Shown: positions 43,391-52,985, counted from the stretch's first letter. The stretch: DNA of 64,000 bases from Candidatus Dechloromonas phosphorivorans (GCA_016721185.1 JADKIP010000012.1:663542-727541), one strand, 5' to 3'. Made by a program: numbers and translations. Notes: generated by a model not told the origin, from the sequence alone.

Positions 43391-43803
43391 TCATGGCTTT
43401 CGGAAGCTTCGACGAAGCCGGTGTTAGCCAGCCGATGGCCGAGATCAACACGACGCCGCTGGTCGACGTGATGCTGGTGCTGCTGGTCATCTTCATCATC
43501 ACCGCGCCGCTCTTTCATCAAGCGGTGCCGATCGACCTGCCGCAGGTCACTGCCAGCAGGCTCGACGACAAGCCGGAAGTCATCCAGCTGGCAATCGATA
43601 TCGACGGCAAGGTGTTCTGGAATGGCGAAGCCATCCACCGCGAGGCGCTGGATGCCCGCTTTGCCGCCGCCAGCATCCGCCAGCCGGAACTGCACCTGCG
43701 CGCCGACCGCAAGGTGGCTTACGAAAAGGTGGCTGACGTGATGGCTGCCGCGCAGCGCGCCAGCATTGTGAAGATTGCATTTTTGACCCAGCCCAACCCC
43801 TGA
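43387..43803 (+). CDS. exbD: ExbD, biopolymer transport protein
   Basis: A 138-residue protein with one membrane helix carrying the essential Asp (AEINTTPLVDVMLVLLVIFIITAPL) and a periplasmic domain. With ExbB it turns proton flow into TonB movement. It lies between exbB (4-nt overlap) and the receptor gene (53 nt). Confidence 0.93.
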   Translation: MIMAFGSFDEAGVSQPMAEINTTPLVDVMLVLLVIFIITAPLFHQAVPIDLPQVTASRLDDKPEVIQLAIDIDGKVFWNGEAIHREALDARFAAASIRQPELHLRADRKVAYEKVADVMAAAQRASIVKIAFLTQPNP

Positions 43804-43856
43804 GCAGTAAGGGTTGAGGCAAAAAAATTAACTACAACGCTATAGAAAGAGATTCG

Positions 43857-46160
43857 ATGTTTGATTTATCGGGGAAAAAGTTCGTGAAGCGTGCGCTTCA
43901 CGTCATGCTTGCAAGTGCATTCGCATCGCCCGCGTTGGCGCAAAAATCTGGGGACGAGCCGGTCAAGACGCTGGGTACGGTAACCGTCAGCAGCGGCCAG
44001 CCGACTTCGCTGCCGACGCAGATTCCGACAACCATCGAGGGCATCACCGGCAAGCAGATTGAAGAGACGATCAACGCGGTCGACAGCGAGGATGCGCTGA
44101 AATATTTCCCCAGTCTCAATGTCCGCAAGCGCTACATCGGCGACTACGACCATGCCGTTCTCGCCAGTCGGGCCTCGGGCACCGGTAACAGTGCGCGTTC
44201 GCTGGTTTACGCGGACGGCATTTTGCTTTCCAACCTGCTGGGTAACGGTGCCTTTTACACGCCGCGCTGGGGCTTGGTGACGCCGGAAGAAATCGAGCGG
44301 GTCGACGTGCTTTACGGCCCCTTTTCGGCGGCTTATCCCGGCAATTCGGTGGGGGCCGTGGTCGATTACGTCACACGCATGCCGACCCAGCTGGAAGCGC
44401 ACGTCAAGGCCACCGGATTTACCCAGAATTTCAAACTGTACGGTACCGACAGCTCATATAGCGGCAATCAACTGAGTGCCTCGCTGGGTAATAGAAATGG
44501 TCCGTGGTCCTGGTGGTTCAATGCCAATCGTCTCGACAGCGATGGTCATCCGATCGCCTTTGCCAACAAGCTGGTCAGTTCCGGCGTCGTCAGCAGCACC
44601 GGCACGCGGGTCACCGGCGCCATCCACGACAAGAATCCCAAAAATGAAGACTGGCTGATTCTGGGCGCGACCAATCAGGTGCATACGGTTCAGGATCACG
44701 CCAAGTTAAAACTGGCCTACGATTTCTCGCCAACGGTGCGCGCCAGCTATACCTTTGGGCTATGGCAGAACGATGTCACTCGCACCTCGACAACTTATCT
44801 GCGCGACGCCAATGGCAACCGGGTCTATAGCGGCAATATCAATGTCGATGGCCGGCGCTACACCCTGGCCAATACCGATATCTCCACCAGCCAGGGCGAC
44901 TTGCAGCATTTCATCCACGGCCTTTCCGTCAAGAGCAACACGCGCGGAGAATGGGACTGGGAAGTTGCCGCCAGTATTTACGATTACCACAAGGATGAGG
45001 TGCGTTCGCCGCTCGGGGCGCTACCCTCGGCCAATTCAGGCGGTGCCGGGCGGATTACCGACATGTCGGGCACTGGCTGGAACACGCTTGCCTTGCGCGG
45101 AACCTGGCGTCCGGAGGGCCTGGGCGGCGCTCATCTGGTCGATTTCGGCTTGCAGCACGACAGCTACAAGCTGGAAACCCTGGTTTCCAATACCTCTGAC
45201 TGGCTGAGCGGCGGGCCGACCAGCCGTTTCTCGGCTTTCAACGGCCAGACGGAACTGACCAGTCTTTACGCCCAGGATACCTGGCGCTTTGCCCAGGACT
45301 GGCGGACAACCCTGGGTGGGCGACTGGAGCGTTGGCGTGCACACGACGGGCAGGTGGCCAATGCCAGCTCGGTCATCAACATGGGTGAACGGAACGAAAC
45401 GGCTTTCTCGCCGAAAGCGGCAATTGCCTATCAGGTCCAGCCACAATGGGCGATCAAAGGCTCGCTCGGCCGCGCCGTGCGCAATCCGACCGTTGCCGAA
45501 CTGTATCAGGGCAGTATTGCCACCAATGTCGTGGTCAACAACGATCCCAATCTCAAGGCCGAGAAATCCTGGACATCCGAGCTTTCCAGCGAGCACGAAC
45601 TGAGCAATGGCCTGCTGCGGGCAACGCTGTTTCATGAAGATACCCGCGACGCGCTCTATTCCCAGACCAATGTCAGTGTGACGCCGAACGTCACCAATAT
45701 TCAGAACGTCGATCACATTCGCACCACCGGGCTGGAATTGGCCGGTCAGTTCAACGACGTCATGTTGCGCGGCCTTGATCTCTCGTCCAGCCTGACTTTT
45801 GCCGATTCGACCATCGTCAAGAACGACAAATTCCCGGATAGCGTGGGCAAGTGGCAACCGCGTGTTCCGCGCTGGCGTGCCAACATGCTCGTAAGCTATC
45901 GCCCGGATGATCGCTGGACTCACACCCTCGGCATTCGCTACAGCGGTACGCAATACAACAATCTCGACAACAGCGACGTCAATGGCGAAACCTACACCGG
46001 TTCAAGTTCCTATCTGGTCGCCGACTGGCGCATGCGTTACAAACTGGCCAAACAATGGACTGCATCCGCCGGTGTGGATAACCTGAATAATGAGAAGTAT
46101 TGGGCTTTCCATCCCTATACCCAGCGAACATTCGTGGCTGAGATCAAGTTTGATCTGTAA
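43857..46160 (+). CDS. TonB-dependent outer-membrane receptor
   Basis: A 767-residue receptor with signal peptide (cleaved near ASPALA-QKS), a short region LGTVTVSSGQ that resembles a TonB box, a plug domain (about 50-160, SARSLVYADGILLSN... PEEIERVDVLYGPFSAAYPGNSVGAVVDYVTR) and a 22-strand barrel ending in AEIKFDL with the terminal aromatic-like pattern. It moves a scarce ligand, often a metal complex, across the outer membrane. The substrate cannot be read directly; the following CECC beta-propeller and thioredoxin genes suggest a metal or metal chelate. Confidence 0.9.
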   Translation: MFDLSGKKFVKRALHVMLASAFASPALAQKSGDEPVKTLGTVTVSSGQPTSLPTQIPTTIEGITGKQIEETINAVDSEDALKYFPSLNVRKRYIGDYDHAVLASRASGTGNSARSLVYADGILLSNLLGNGAFYTPRWGLVTPEEIERVDVLYGPFSAAYPGNSVGAVVDYVTRMPTQLEAHVKATGFTQNFKLYGTDSSYSGNQLSASLGNRNGPWSWWFNANRLDSDGHPIAFANKLVSSGVVSSTGTRVTGAIHDKNPKNEDWLILGATNQVHTVQDHAKLKLAYDFSPTVRASYTFGLWQNDVTRTSTTYLRDANGNRVYSGNINVDGRRYTLANTDISTSQGDLQHFIHGLSVKSNTRGEWDWEVAASIYDYHKDEVRSPLGALPSANSGGAGRITDMSGTGWNTLALRGTWRPEGLGGAHLVDFGLQHDSYKLETLVSNTSDWLSGGPTSRFSAFNGQTELTSLYAQDTWRFAQDWRTTLGGRLERWRAHDGQVANASSVINMGERNETAFSPKAAIAYQVQPQWAIKGSLGRAVRNPTVAELYQGSIATNVVVNNDPNLKAEKSWTSELSSEHELSNGLLRATLFHEDTRDALYSQTNVSVTPNVTNIQNVDHIRTTGLELAGQFNDVMLRGLDLSSSLTFADSTIVKNDKFPDSVGKWQPRVPRWRANMLVSYRPDDRWTHTLGIRYSGTQYNNLDNSDVNGETYTGSSSYLVADWRMRYKLAKQWTASAGVDNLNNEKYWAFHPYTQRTFVAEIKFDL

Positions 46161-46174
46161 GCGGAGATAGCGGT

Positions 46175-47410
46175 TTGAGAAATCAGATGTTGAACGATTC
46201 AAGAGCAAGGCTGGCGTCGGTGAGCAATATGCTGGCGCGGCTGAGTTCGGTTGTTTTGCTTGGGCTTGCCGTCACCTGCGTGCAGGCGGCGGAGGTCGTG
46301 CCGAGCAAGTCGAAAGCGGCAAGACCGGAGCTTGGTACCTCGGCGGCGTTCGCTGCGGACGGTAGCTTGCTCGTGGTCGCCAAGCAGGGTGAGCAGGTCA
46401 TGCTTTACCGCAGTACCGACGAAGGCAGGAGCTGGTCTGCCCCGGCTGCGGTCAACGCTCAATCGGAGGCATTTTCTGCCAATGGCGAGAACCGGCCAAA
46501 GATCGCCTTCGCGGCTGATGGCGGCTTGCTGGTTTCCTGGGCGCACTCGTTCGGCGCCGGCCACAATGGCAACATCCGGCTGGCTCGCGCCGATGATGGA
46601 GAACATTTTGGCGCGCCCCAAACCGTGCACAAGGACACCGCCGAAATCACCCACAGCTTTGAGTCCATGCTGACCACCCCGGACAACAAGGTGATCCTGG
46701 CCTGGATCGACAAGCGTGATTCGGAAGCGGCCAAGGCGAGCCAAACGCCGTATCGCGGTTCGGGCATCTACGCCGCTGTTTCCAATGACGGCGGGCGGAC
46801 TTTTCAGCCGGAATTCAAGCTGGCCGACCATGCCTGCGAATGCTGCCGCTTGACCAGCGCGCTGGATCGAGACGGTTCGCCACTCTTCATGTGGCGCCAT
46901 GTCTATGCCCCGAACGAACGCGATCACGCCATCGCCCGCCTGAAGCCGGATGGCACGCTGGAAAGTGTCAAACGCGCCACCTTCGACCGCTGGCAGGTTG
47001 ACGGCTGCCCGCATCACGGCCCGTCGCTGGTGGTGGATGCGCAGGGCGTGCGTCATGCCGTCTGGTTCAATCAGAAAGAGGGTGACGGCCACGTTTATTA
47101 CGGCCGGCTGGTCGCGCAAGGTGACGAATTACAGGTCGAAGGGCAGTTGACCGTCGGTGGCCCGCGTGCCGCGCATGCCGACCTCGGTAGCGCTGGCGGC
47201 AAGCTGGCGATTGCCTGGAAGGAATTCGACGGTGAGCGCACCCAATTGCAAGCCATGCGCTCGGATGACGGTGGCAAGACCTTCCGCACGCAACCGCTCG
47301 GGGCGACCGATGGCGCTTCCGACCAGCCACGGGTGATTCGTCGCGGCGAGGCGCTTTTCGCTTTCTGGCGTACTGAAAAGGAAGGCTTCCGCCTGTTCCC
47401 GCTGCCATGA
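46175..47410 (+). CDS. Exported sialidase-like beta-propeller with Cys/His metal-type motifs
   Basis: A 411-residue protein with a signal peptide (ARLSSVVLLGLAVTCVQAAE) and BNR/Asp-box repeats typical of sialidase propellers (STDEGRSW, SNDGGRTF, SDDGGKTF). It also has DHACECCRLTS (about 218-228) and DGCPHHGPS (about 270-278), which catalytic sialidases lack and which look like metal or heme ligands. The arginine triad of true sialidases was not found. TTG 46175 has GGAG 8 nt upstream; ATG 46187 is an alternative. It is 14 nt after the receptor and overlaps the next gene by 4 nt. Confidence 0.75.
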   Translation: MRNQMLNDSRARLASVSNMLARLSSVVLLGLAVTCVQAAEVVPSKSKAARPELGTSAAFAADGSLLVVAKQGEQVMLYRSTDEGRSWSAPAAVNAQSEAFSANGENRPKIAFAADGGLLVSWAHSFGAGHNGNIRLARADDGEHFGAPQTVHKDTAEITHSFESMLTTPDNKVILAWIDKRDSEAAKASQTPYRGSGIYAAVSNDGGRTFQPEFKLADHACECCRLTSALDRDGSPLFMWRHVYAPNERDHAIARLKPDGTLESVKRATFDRWQVDGCPHHGPSLVVDAQGVRHAVWFNQKEGDGHVYYGRLVAQGDELQVEGQLTVGGPRAAHADLGSAGGKLAIAWKEFDGERTQLQAMRSDDGGKTFRTQPLGATDGASDQPRVIRRGEALFAFWRTEKEGFRLFPLP

Positions 47411-47871
47411 AAAAAAGCGCCTTCGCTTTCCTCGCCTGCCTGATCGCAATGCCGCTGCAGGCGGCTGACTTCACGCCGCTCGACAAGGCCACGGCGCGCC
47501 AGTTGCTTGACCCGGCCAGCCACCGGCAGCCAACCATCGTTGCCCTTTGGTCGTCCGATTGCAGCCACTGCAAAAAGAACCTGCAATTGCTGTCGACCCT
47601 GGTCAAAAGCAACCAGCGGCTGCGCGTCATTACCCTGGCCGCCGAGCCGGAGACGGCAAGCCTTGGCCCGCTGCTTGATCGCTTCCAGTTGCCCGGCCCG
47701 CGCTACGCCTACGGCAGCGACAACCCGGATGCCATCGCCTATGCCATCGACCCGAGCTGGGCCGGCGAGTTGCCGCGGACTTTCTTCTTTAATGGGGCGG
47801 GCCAGAAGGAGAAGGTCTCCGGCGTCATCTCCGTGCAAATGGCCGAAAAAGCGCTTGGGCTGCGTTTCTGA
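47407..47871 (+). CDS. Periplasmic thioredoxin-like (TlpA family) protein
   Basis: A 154-residue protein with a signal peptide (MKKSAFAFLACLIAMPLQA) and a thioredoxin fold with the active site CSHC (ALWSSDCSHCKKN) and a cis-Pro near PRTFFF. It would reduce or exchange disulfides in the periplasm, possibly keeping the CECC/CPHH cysteines of the preceding protein ready for a ligand. It overlaps that gene by 4 nt and is the last gene of the operon. Confidence 0.85.
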   Translation: MKKSAFAFLACLIAMPLQAADFTPLDKATARQLLDPASHRQPTIVALWSSDCSHCKKNLQLLSTLVKSNQRLRVITLAAEPETASLGPLLDRFQLPGPRYAYGSDNPDAIAYAIDPSWAGELPRTFFFNGAGQKEKVSGVISVQMAEKALGLRF

Positions 47872-47887
47872 ACGCGCCGCGCCTGGA

Positions 47888-48106
47888 TTAGCGCTCTTCG
47901 CCTTCCTTCAGCTTCTCGATCACCAGCGGGAAAAGCCCTGAGCCGATCAGCGCCACGGCTGAAACGATGAAGGCCAGCCCGGCCATCGGGTCTTCAAGGA
48001 TGGGATGAATGCTGGCCCCGAAGCCGGCAAGGCTGAGCGCGCCGGGAATGGCGCAAAGGGTGCCGAGCGTGGTCAGGGCGATAAACGAGAAAGGGTAGCG
48101 GCGCAT
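47888..48106 (-). CDS. Small two-helix membrane protein, unknown
   Basis: 72 residues with two hydrophobic helices (FSFIALTTLGTLCAIPGALSLAGFGA and MAGLAFIVSAVALIGSGLFPLVI) and a charged end (EKLKEGEER). Not recognised. It converges on the receptor operon and could be a real small gene; no strong ribosome site is seen. Confidence 0.5.
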   Translation of the reverse strand: MRRYPFSFIALTTLGTLCAIPGALSLAGFGASIHPILEDPMAGLAFIVSAVALIGSGLFPLVIEKLKEGEER

Positions 48107-48253
48107 GGCGAGAGTTTAAACGAGCGCCGCTTGTTTTTTGATTCGGCGAACCATTGACGCGTTTCATGTTCTGACCAGCGAACATCCCGGCATGCCGTTT
48201 GCTGCGTGCCCCGGATACCCTAATTTTTCGCCAGAAACCTGACAAAGCTGCCC

Positions 48254-49807
48254 ATGAACGCCCCGCAATCCTTGCCGCTCGAATTCCCCGTTTTCGACAA
48301 CAGCTTCGCGGCGCTGCCCGAAGCCTTTTACACCCGCCTCCAGCCGCAGTCGTTGCCGGCGCCTTACGTCGTCGGTATCAGCAGCGAAGTCGCCGAGTTG
48401 CTCGGCCTGCCCCCCGCTTTGCTGGAAAGCCCGGAATTCGCCGAAATTTTCGCCGGCAACCGCCAGCTGCCGGGGGCGGAACCGCTGGCCGCGGTCTATT
48501 CCGGGCATCAGTTCGGTGTCTGGGCCGGGCAACTGGGCGATGGTCGGGCGCATTTGCTCGGCGGCTTGCGCAATGATCTCGGCCACTGGGAAATCCAGCT
48601 CAAGGGGGCGGGGAAAACGCCGTACTCGCGCGGGGCCGACGGGCGAGCCGTCTTGCGCTCCTCGATCCGCGAATTTCTCTGTTCGGAAGCGATGGCCGGC
48701 CTTGGTGTGCCGACGACGCGGGCGCTCTGCATCATCGGCGCCGATTACCCGGTACGCCGCGAGGCCATCGAAACGGCCGCGGTGGTCACCCGCGTTGCCC
48801 CCGGCTTCGTCCGTTTCGGCTCCTTCGAGCACTGGTCTTCGCGCCGTAAGCCACTCGAATTGCAGCAATTGGCCGATTACGTCATCGACACCTTCCGGCC
48901 CGAATGCCGGGTCGCGCCAAATCCCTACGACGCCCTGCTGCGCGACGTTTCCCGCCGCACCGGCGAACTGATGGCGCACTGGATGGCGGTTGGTTTCATG
49001 CACGGCGTGATGAATACCGACAACATGTCCATCCTCGGCCTGACGCTGGATTACGGCCCGTTCGGTTTCATGGAGGCTTTCGATGCCGGCCACATCTGCA
49101 ACCACTCCGACCATCAGGGCCGCTACACCTACCGCAACCAGCCGCATGTCGGGCAGTGGAATCTCTATCGTCTGGCTGATGCTTTCCTGCCGCTGATCAA
49201 GTCGCCACAACAAGCCCGTGCTGCGGTCGATGACACCTACGGCGATGCATTCGCCATGGCCTTTGAGCGCCTGATGCTGGCCAAGTTGGGTTTGCGCAAC
49301 GGACTGCCCGACGACGAGGAATTCATCGGCAATACCTTCGCTTTCCTCCAGCAGCATCGTCCGGATTTCACGCTGTTCTTCCGCACGCTCTCGAAACTGC
49401 CGGCGGTGAAAATAGAATCAACGGCCGGCCCTGCGACCATAGAAACAACGGCTGGCCCTAGGGTCAACCCGGAAAATCAGGCAAAAACCGATGCCCCGTT
49501 ACGCGACCAGTTTATCGACCCCGCCGCCTGCGACGCCTGGTTGGCAAGCTGGCGTGCCCGGCAGGCGCAAACGCCGTGGTCGGACGCCGAACGACAAAGC
49601 GCCATGCTCGCGGCCAACCCGAAATACGTGCTGCGCAACTGGCTGGCCGAAAAGGCGATTCGCCTGGCCAATAAAAAGGATTTCTCCGAGGTCCACCGTC
49701 TGCTGACTTGCCTGCGCAAGCCTTACGACGAGCAGCCAGAGTTCGAGGAATACGCCGCCCTGCCGCCCGATTGGGCGCGTGGGCTGGAGGTCAGTTGTTC
49801 CAGTTAG
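48254..49807 (+). CDS. selO: SelO/YdiU protein adenylyltransferase
   Basis: A 517-residue pseudokinase-fold enzyme that transfers AMP from ATP to Ser/Thr/Tyr of target proteins, linked to redox stress. Conserved blocks: YSGHQFGVWAGQLGDGRA, LKGAGKTPYSRGADGRAVLRSSIREFL (nucleotide binding), HGVMNTDNMSILGLTLDYGPFGFME (metal site). Residues about 387-406 (IESTAGPATIETTAGPRVNP) are not part of the family. They are encoded by two tandem units of the dispersed repeat, inserted in frame into a variable loop before PLRDQFID. The catalytic core is undisturbed. Confidence 0.92.
   Translation: MNAPQSLPLEFPVFDNSFAALPEAFYTRLQPQSLPAPYVVGISSEVAELLGLPPALLESPEFAEIFAGNRQLPGAEPLAAVYSGHQFGVWAGQLGDGRAHLLGGLRNDLGHWEIQLKGAGKTPYSRGADGRAVLRSSIREFLCSEAMAGLGVPTTRALCIIGADYPVRREAIETAAVVTRVAPGFVRFGSFEHWSSRRKPLELQQLADYVIDTFRPECRVAPNPYDALLRDVSRRTGELMAHWMAVGFMHGVMNTDNMSILGLTLDYGPFGFMEAFDAGHICNHSDHQGRYTYRNQPHVGQWNLYRLADAFLPLIKSPQQARAAVDDTYGDAFAMAFERLMLAKLGLRNGLPDDEEFIGNTFAFLQQHRPDFTLFFRTLSKLPAVKIESTAGPATIETTAGPRVNPENQAKTDAPLRDQFIDPAACDAWLASWRARQAQTPWSDAERQSAMLAANPKYVLRNWLAEKAIRLANKKDFSEVHRLLTCLRKPYDEQPEFEEYAALPPDWARGLEVSCSS
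49411..49470 (+). repeat. Dispersed repeat copy D, in-frame inside selO (two tandem units)
   Basis: Two tandem 27-nt units (ATAGAATCAACGGCCGG... and ATAGAAACAACGGCTGG...), the second extending into the shared GGGTCAACCC end. This is the same element as copies A-C in intergenic DNA. It adds about 20 codons (IESTAGPAT-IETTAGPRV-NP) without breaking the frame. Confidence 0.75.
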
Positions 49808-49819
49808 CGCTGGAGTAGT

Positions 49820-52798
49820 TCAAGTCTTCAGCCAGCGCAGCAGGGTCGTATAAAGCTGATCCGGATCAACCGGCTTGGCGATGAAGTCGTTCATGCCGGC
49901 ATCCAGGCAGCGCGCCTTGTCCTCGGCGAACGCGTTGGCGGTCATGGCAATGATGGGCACAGCGGCATAGCCGGGGAGTTGACGGATGCTCTGGGTCGCC
50001 TCAAGGCCGTCCATTTCAGGCATTTCCATGTCCATCAGGATCAGGTCGTAGCGGCGAGCTTCGGCCATCCCGAGCGCCTTTAAGCCATCCGGTGCGATAT
50101 CAACCTTAAAGCCGATGACTTCACGCAACAATTCAAGCGCGACCTCCTGATTCACCCAGTTATCTTCAGCGACGAGAATGCTTTTGTCGGCATGTAAACG
50201 GCGCAATTCCCCCTCTGCCAAGGCGCCGGATAGCGCTGGGGGAGCATTGACCACGAGTGATGCGGCGGCGGTTTTCCGTAAACTGATGGTGAAAACAAAG
50301 CGACTGCCGGCGCCCGGCGTACTGCTGACCCGGATTCGCCCGCCCATAATTTGCACCAGACGCTGACAGATATTGAGCCCGAGCCCCGTACCGCCGTATT
50401 TGCGGGTTGTCGAGCTATCCGCCTGCTCGAAGGGCGCGAAAATGCGTTGCAGGGTGTTGTTATCCATCCCAATACCGCTGTCTGCCACGGAAAACTCAAT
50501 GTGTGTTTCGCTGGCGGCTGGCTCAAGTAAGCGGGCAGCGAGCGTAATGCGACCGCTGTCGGTAAATTTCACGGCGTTGTCGACCAGATTGAGCAGGACT
50601 TGCTGCAAACGGAGCGAGTCGCCGAGATATTCGGTTTTCTGCAGTTCCGGATCAATCTCGGCGACAAACTGCAAACCCTTGGCCAGTATTTTGCCGCCCA
50701 CCAGACTATCAAGATTGGCCAGCAGGCTACCGATCCGGAAAGGCACCGCCTCAAGGGTCATGTGCTCGGCATCGATTTTTGAAAGATCGAGTACGTCATT
50801 GAGCAGTTTCAGCAAATGGCTGGCGGCGTCGTGGATTTTGGTCAGTTTGTCGAGTTGACCGGCATCCAGATTGCTCCGTTGCAAAATATAGGTGAGGCCG
50901 ATCACCGCATTCATCGGTGTGCGCAATTCATGGCTCATATTGGCCAGGAAGGTGCTTTTGGCCCGGTTGGCCGACTCGGCAGCTTCCTTGGCAATTGACA
51001 GGGCCAGCGTCCGTTCTTCAACCAGTCCTTCAAGATGGCTGCGATGCTCGTGCAACTCTGACTCGGCTTGCTTGCGGGCGGTGATGTTGATGCGGTTGCC
51101 GACGATATAACCGCTGGGTGTGCGGTATTCGATAATCAGTAGCCAGCGCCCGTCGCCCAACGCCTGCTCAATATGCCGGCCATCGGCGGACTGATGCGCC
51201 TGGACGCGCGCCGCTACCCATTCGTCGATATGCCCGATCGCTTCCCGGTATTGTCCGCGCTCGGCGCCTTGGCGGATGATTTCCTCAAAGCTGGCGCCCG
51301 GCACAATCAGGTCGCGGCTGGTATGGTAAAAATCCAGATCGGCTTCGTTACAAAGTACCAGCCGGTCATTTTCATCGTAAATCGTGAAGCCTTCAGAAAT
51401 ACTGTTGACCGCTTCATGGAGCAACTGGTGCGCCTTTTGCGCCGCCAATTCCGCTTCCTTGCGCTGCGAAATGTCAATGTAGGCGATCATTACGCCGAAA
51501 TCAGCGTGATTCATGGGGACGGCGCTGGCCGATAGCCAGATTTTGCTGGTTGGTGTTACCACCTGCATTTCAACATCGCGAACCGCTTCGCCGCTGCGCA
51601 GGGCTCGCACGCTGGCGTATTCCTCGTCGGGCATCAGGCTGCCATCCGATCGCCGAATGATCCATTTTTTGTCGCTAAAGTTGCGCGCAAGGTGCTCCGC
51701 TTTGCTGATGCCGAGCAGCGTTTCCGAGGCAGGGTTGCAGTCGACGATTTGCCCGTGCGGATTAGTAATCGAAATGCCCACCGGCAAAATATCGTAGATG
51801 GCACGCAGGCGCTCTTGATCACGGCGAAGCGCGAGGCTCTGTTCGCGCTCACGTTGTTGTTGGCGATCCAGACGAATAAGCAGCGCTACCAGCGAAATGG
51901 TCACCAGCCATAAGATCAACAGTCCAGCGATGGCGCCTTGCCGATAACTCGAAATCTCACGGTCAACCGGCGCTAGCAAGGATTTTTGAGCAAAGCCGAG
52001 AACAACGGTCAGTGGATATTCAGCCAGATGCTGCCATTGGTAATACCGCTCGACGCCATCCAGGTTAGCGACGGTGTTGAAGGCGCCGGTCGTATCGCTA
52101 TTCGCTTGAAGATAGGGGCGCTTGGGATTGACCTGTTTACCCAGTGCGGTTTCTTGATCGTGGTTCCGCGCCAGATATTCGCCACTTCGCCGGACGATGG
52201 AAATGGCGTCGTCGGCTGACAAGGTTAATGAAGCCAGGCTTTTGTGCAGATATTCTGGCGACAGTGACAGGACGACCACCCCAAGTAACTGGCCCTGGCG
52301 TCTTATCGGTCGCGAGAACTGGATGCTCCATTGTTTCGAGATTCGGCCGAGTAAAGGTTTGCTGATAAAGAGCCGGTCTTGCGTTGTATCGAGGTGAGCC
52401 TTGAAGTGTTCGCGGTCACCGAGGAAAAGTGACTCCTTGAAGCCAAGATTGGAATAGCTCAGGTAGCCCTTGGCATCGATGACGGCGATTTGCATCAGGG
52501 AGCCAGCGGGAAAGCGCTGGCCAATTTTCGGTGCCTTGGCCGCGAATTCGCTGGCGCTTTCCTCAACATAGGTTTCAGCCAGTTCCTGCGAGGCAAAATC
52601 AATATAACGAACCAGGATGGCAATCTGGTCAGCGACTGAGCCGGTAAGCTGGCGGGCGCGCAATGTTGCCTGGGTCGTCGTCTCGCTGAGCAGCTGGGCT
52701 CCAGTCCCGGCGATCTGCTGTAGATACAAGCCGCTGAAGAGCAGCAAAAGAACCACAATCGTCAGCGCAATTTTACGGAGTGGGGAGAACGAATTCAT
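49820..52798 (-). CDS. Hybrid sensor histidine kinase/response regulator
   Basis: A 992-residue membrane-bound signalling protein: first membrane helix at about 8-30, a periplasmic sensor (dCACHE-like, about 35-280), a second helix near 285-305, two PAS-type domains (about 330-450 and 460-580), HisKA with the phosphorylated His in FLANMSHELRTPMNAVIGL, an HATPase domain and a C-terminal receiver (ILVAEDNWVNQEVALELL, phosphorylated Asp in LILMDMEMPEMDG). The signal is unknown; no output regulator is adjacent. The ATG at 52798 is preferred to a TTG 18 nt upstream. Confidence 0.9.
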   Translation of the reverse strand: MNSFSPLRKIALTIVVLLLLFSGLYLQQIAGTGAQLLSETTTQATLRARQLTGSVADQIAILVRYIDFASQELAETYVEESASEFAAKAPKIGQRFPAGSLMQIAVIDAKGYLSYSNLGFKESLFLGDREHFKAHLDTTQDRLFISKPLLGRISKQWSIQFSRPIRRQGQLLGVVVLSLSPEYLHKSLASLTLSADDAISIVRRSGEYLARNHDQETALGKQVNPKRPYLQANSDTTGAFNTVANLDGVERYYQWQHLAEYPLTVVLGFAQKSLLAPVDREISSYRQGAIAGLLILWLVTISLVALLIRLDRQQQREREQSLALRRDQERLRAIYDILPVGISITNPHGQIVDCNPASETLLGISKAEHLARNFSDKKWIIRRSDGSLMPDEEYASVRALRSGEAVRDVEMQVVTPTSKIWLSASAVPMNHADFGVMIAYIDISQRKEAELAAQKAHQLLHEAVNSISEGFTIYDENDRLVLCNEADLDFYHTSRDLIVPGASFEEIIRQGAERGQYREAIGHIDEWVAARVQAHQSADGRHIEQALGDGRWLLIIEYRTPSGYIVGNRINITARKQAESELHEHRSHLEGLVEERTLALSIAKEAAESANRAKSTFLANMSHELRTPMNAVIGLTYILQRSNLDAGQLDKLTKIHDAASHLLKLLNDVLDLSKIDAEHMTLEAVPFRIGSLLANLDSLVGGKILAKGLQFVAEIDPELQKTEYLGDSLRLQQVLLNLVDNAVKFTDSGRITLAARLLEPAASETHIEFSVADSGIGMDNNTLQRIFAPFEQADSSTTRKYGGTGLGLNICQRLVQIMGGRIRVSSTPGAGSRFVFTISLRKTAAASLVVNAPPALSGALAEGELRRLHADKSILVAEDNWVNQEVALELLREVIGFKVDIAPDGLKALGMAEARRYDLILMDMEMPEMDGLEATQSIRQLPGYAAVPIIAMTANAFAEDKARCLDAGMNDFIAKPVDPDQLYTTLLRWLKT

Positions 52799-52950
52799 TG
52801 GCACGACTGGCTGCAAGGAGGCCGAACTCTAACATTCAGGCCGGCATGGCGGCTGATCTAGGTCAAGGCTTTCATGACTACCGGGAAATCGTTATGTATT
52901 TTTTTCCGCCCGAAAAAGCCAAGCCGGTTTGAACGACAATTTTTCGGCGT

Positions 52951-52985
52951 AAAAAAACCGGCGAGTCGCTCTCGCCGGTTTTTTC
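52951..52985. terminator. Bidirectional rho-independent terminator
   Basis: AAAAACCGGCGAG / CTCGCCGGTTTTT stem with a short TCGCT loop, A-run on the left and T-run on the right. It lies between the Tim44-like gene, which it ends on the minus strand, and the start of the kinase gene. Confidence 0.88.

Noticed and set aside
46175..47410. True sialidase activity for the beta-propeller
   Set aside because: Asp-box repeats are present, but I could not find the catalytic arginine triad or Tyr/Glu pair, and the Cys/His motifs and operon context point elsewhere.
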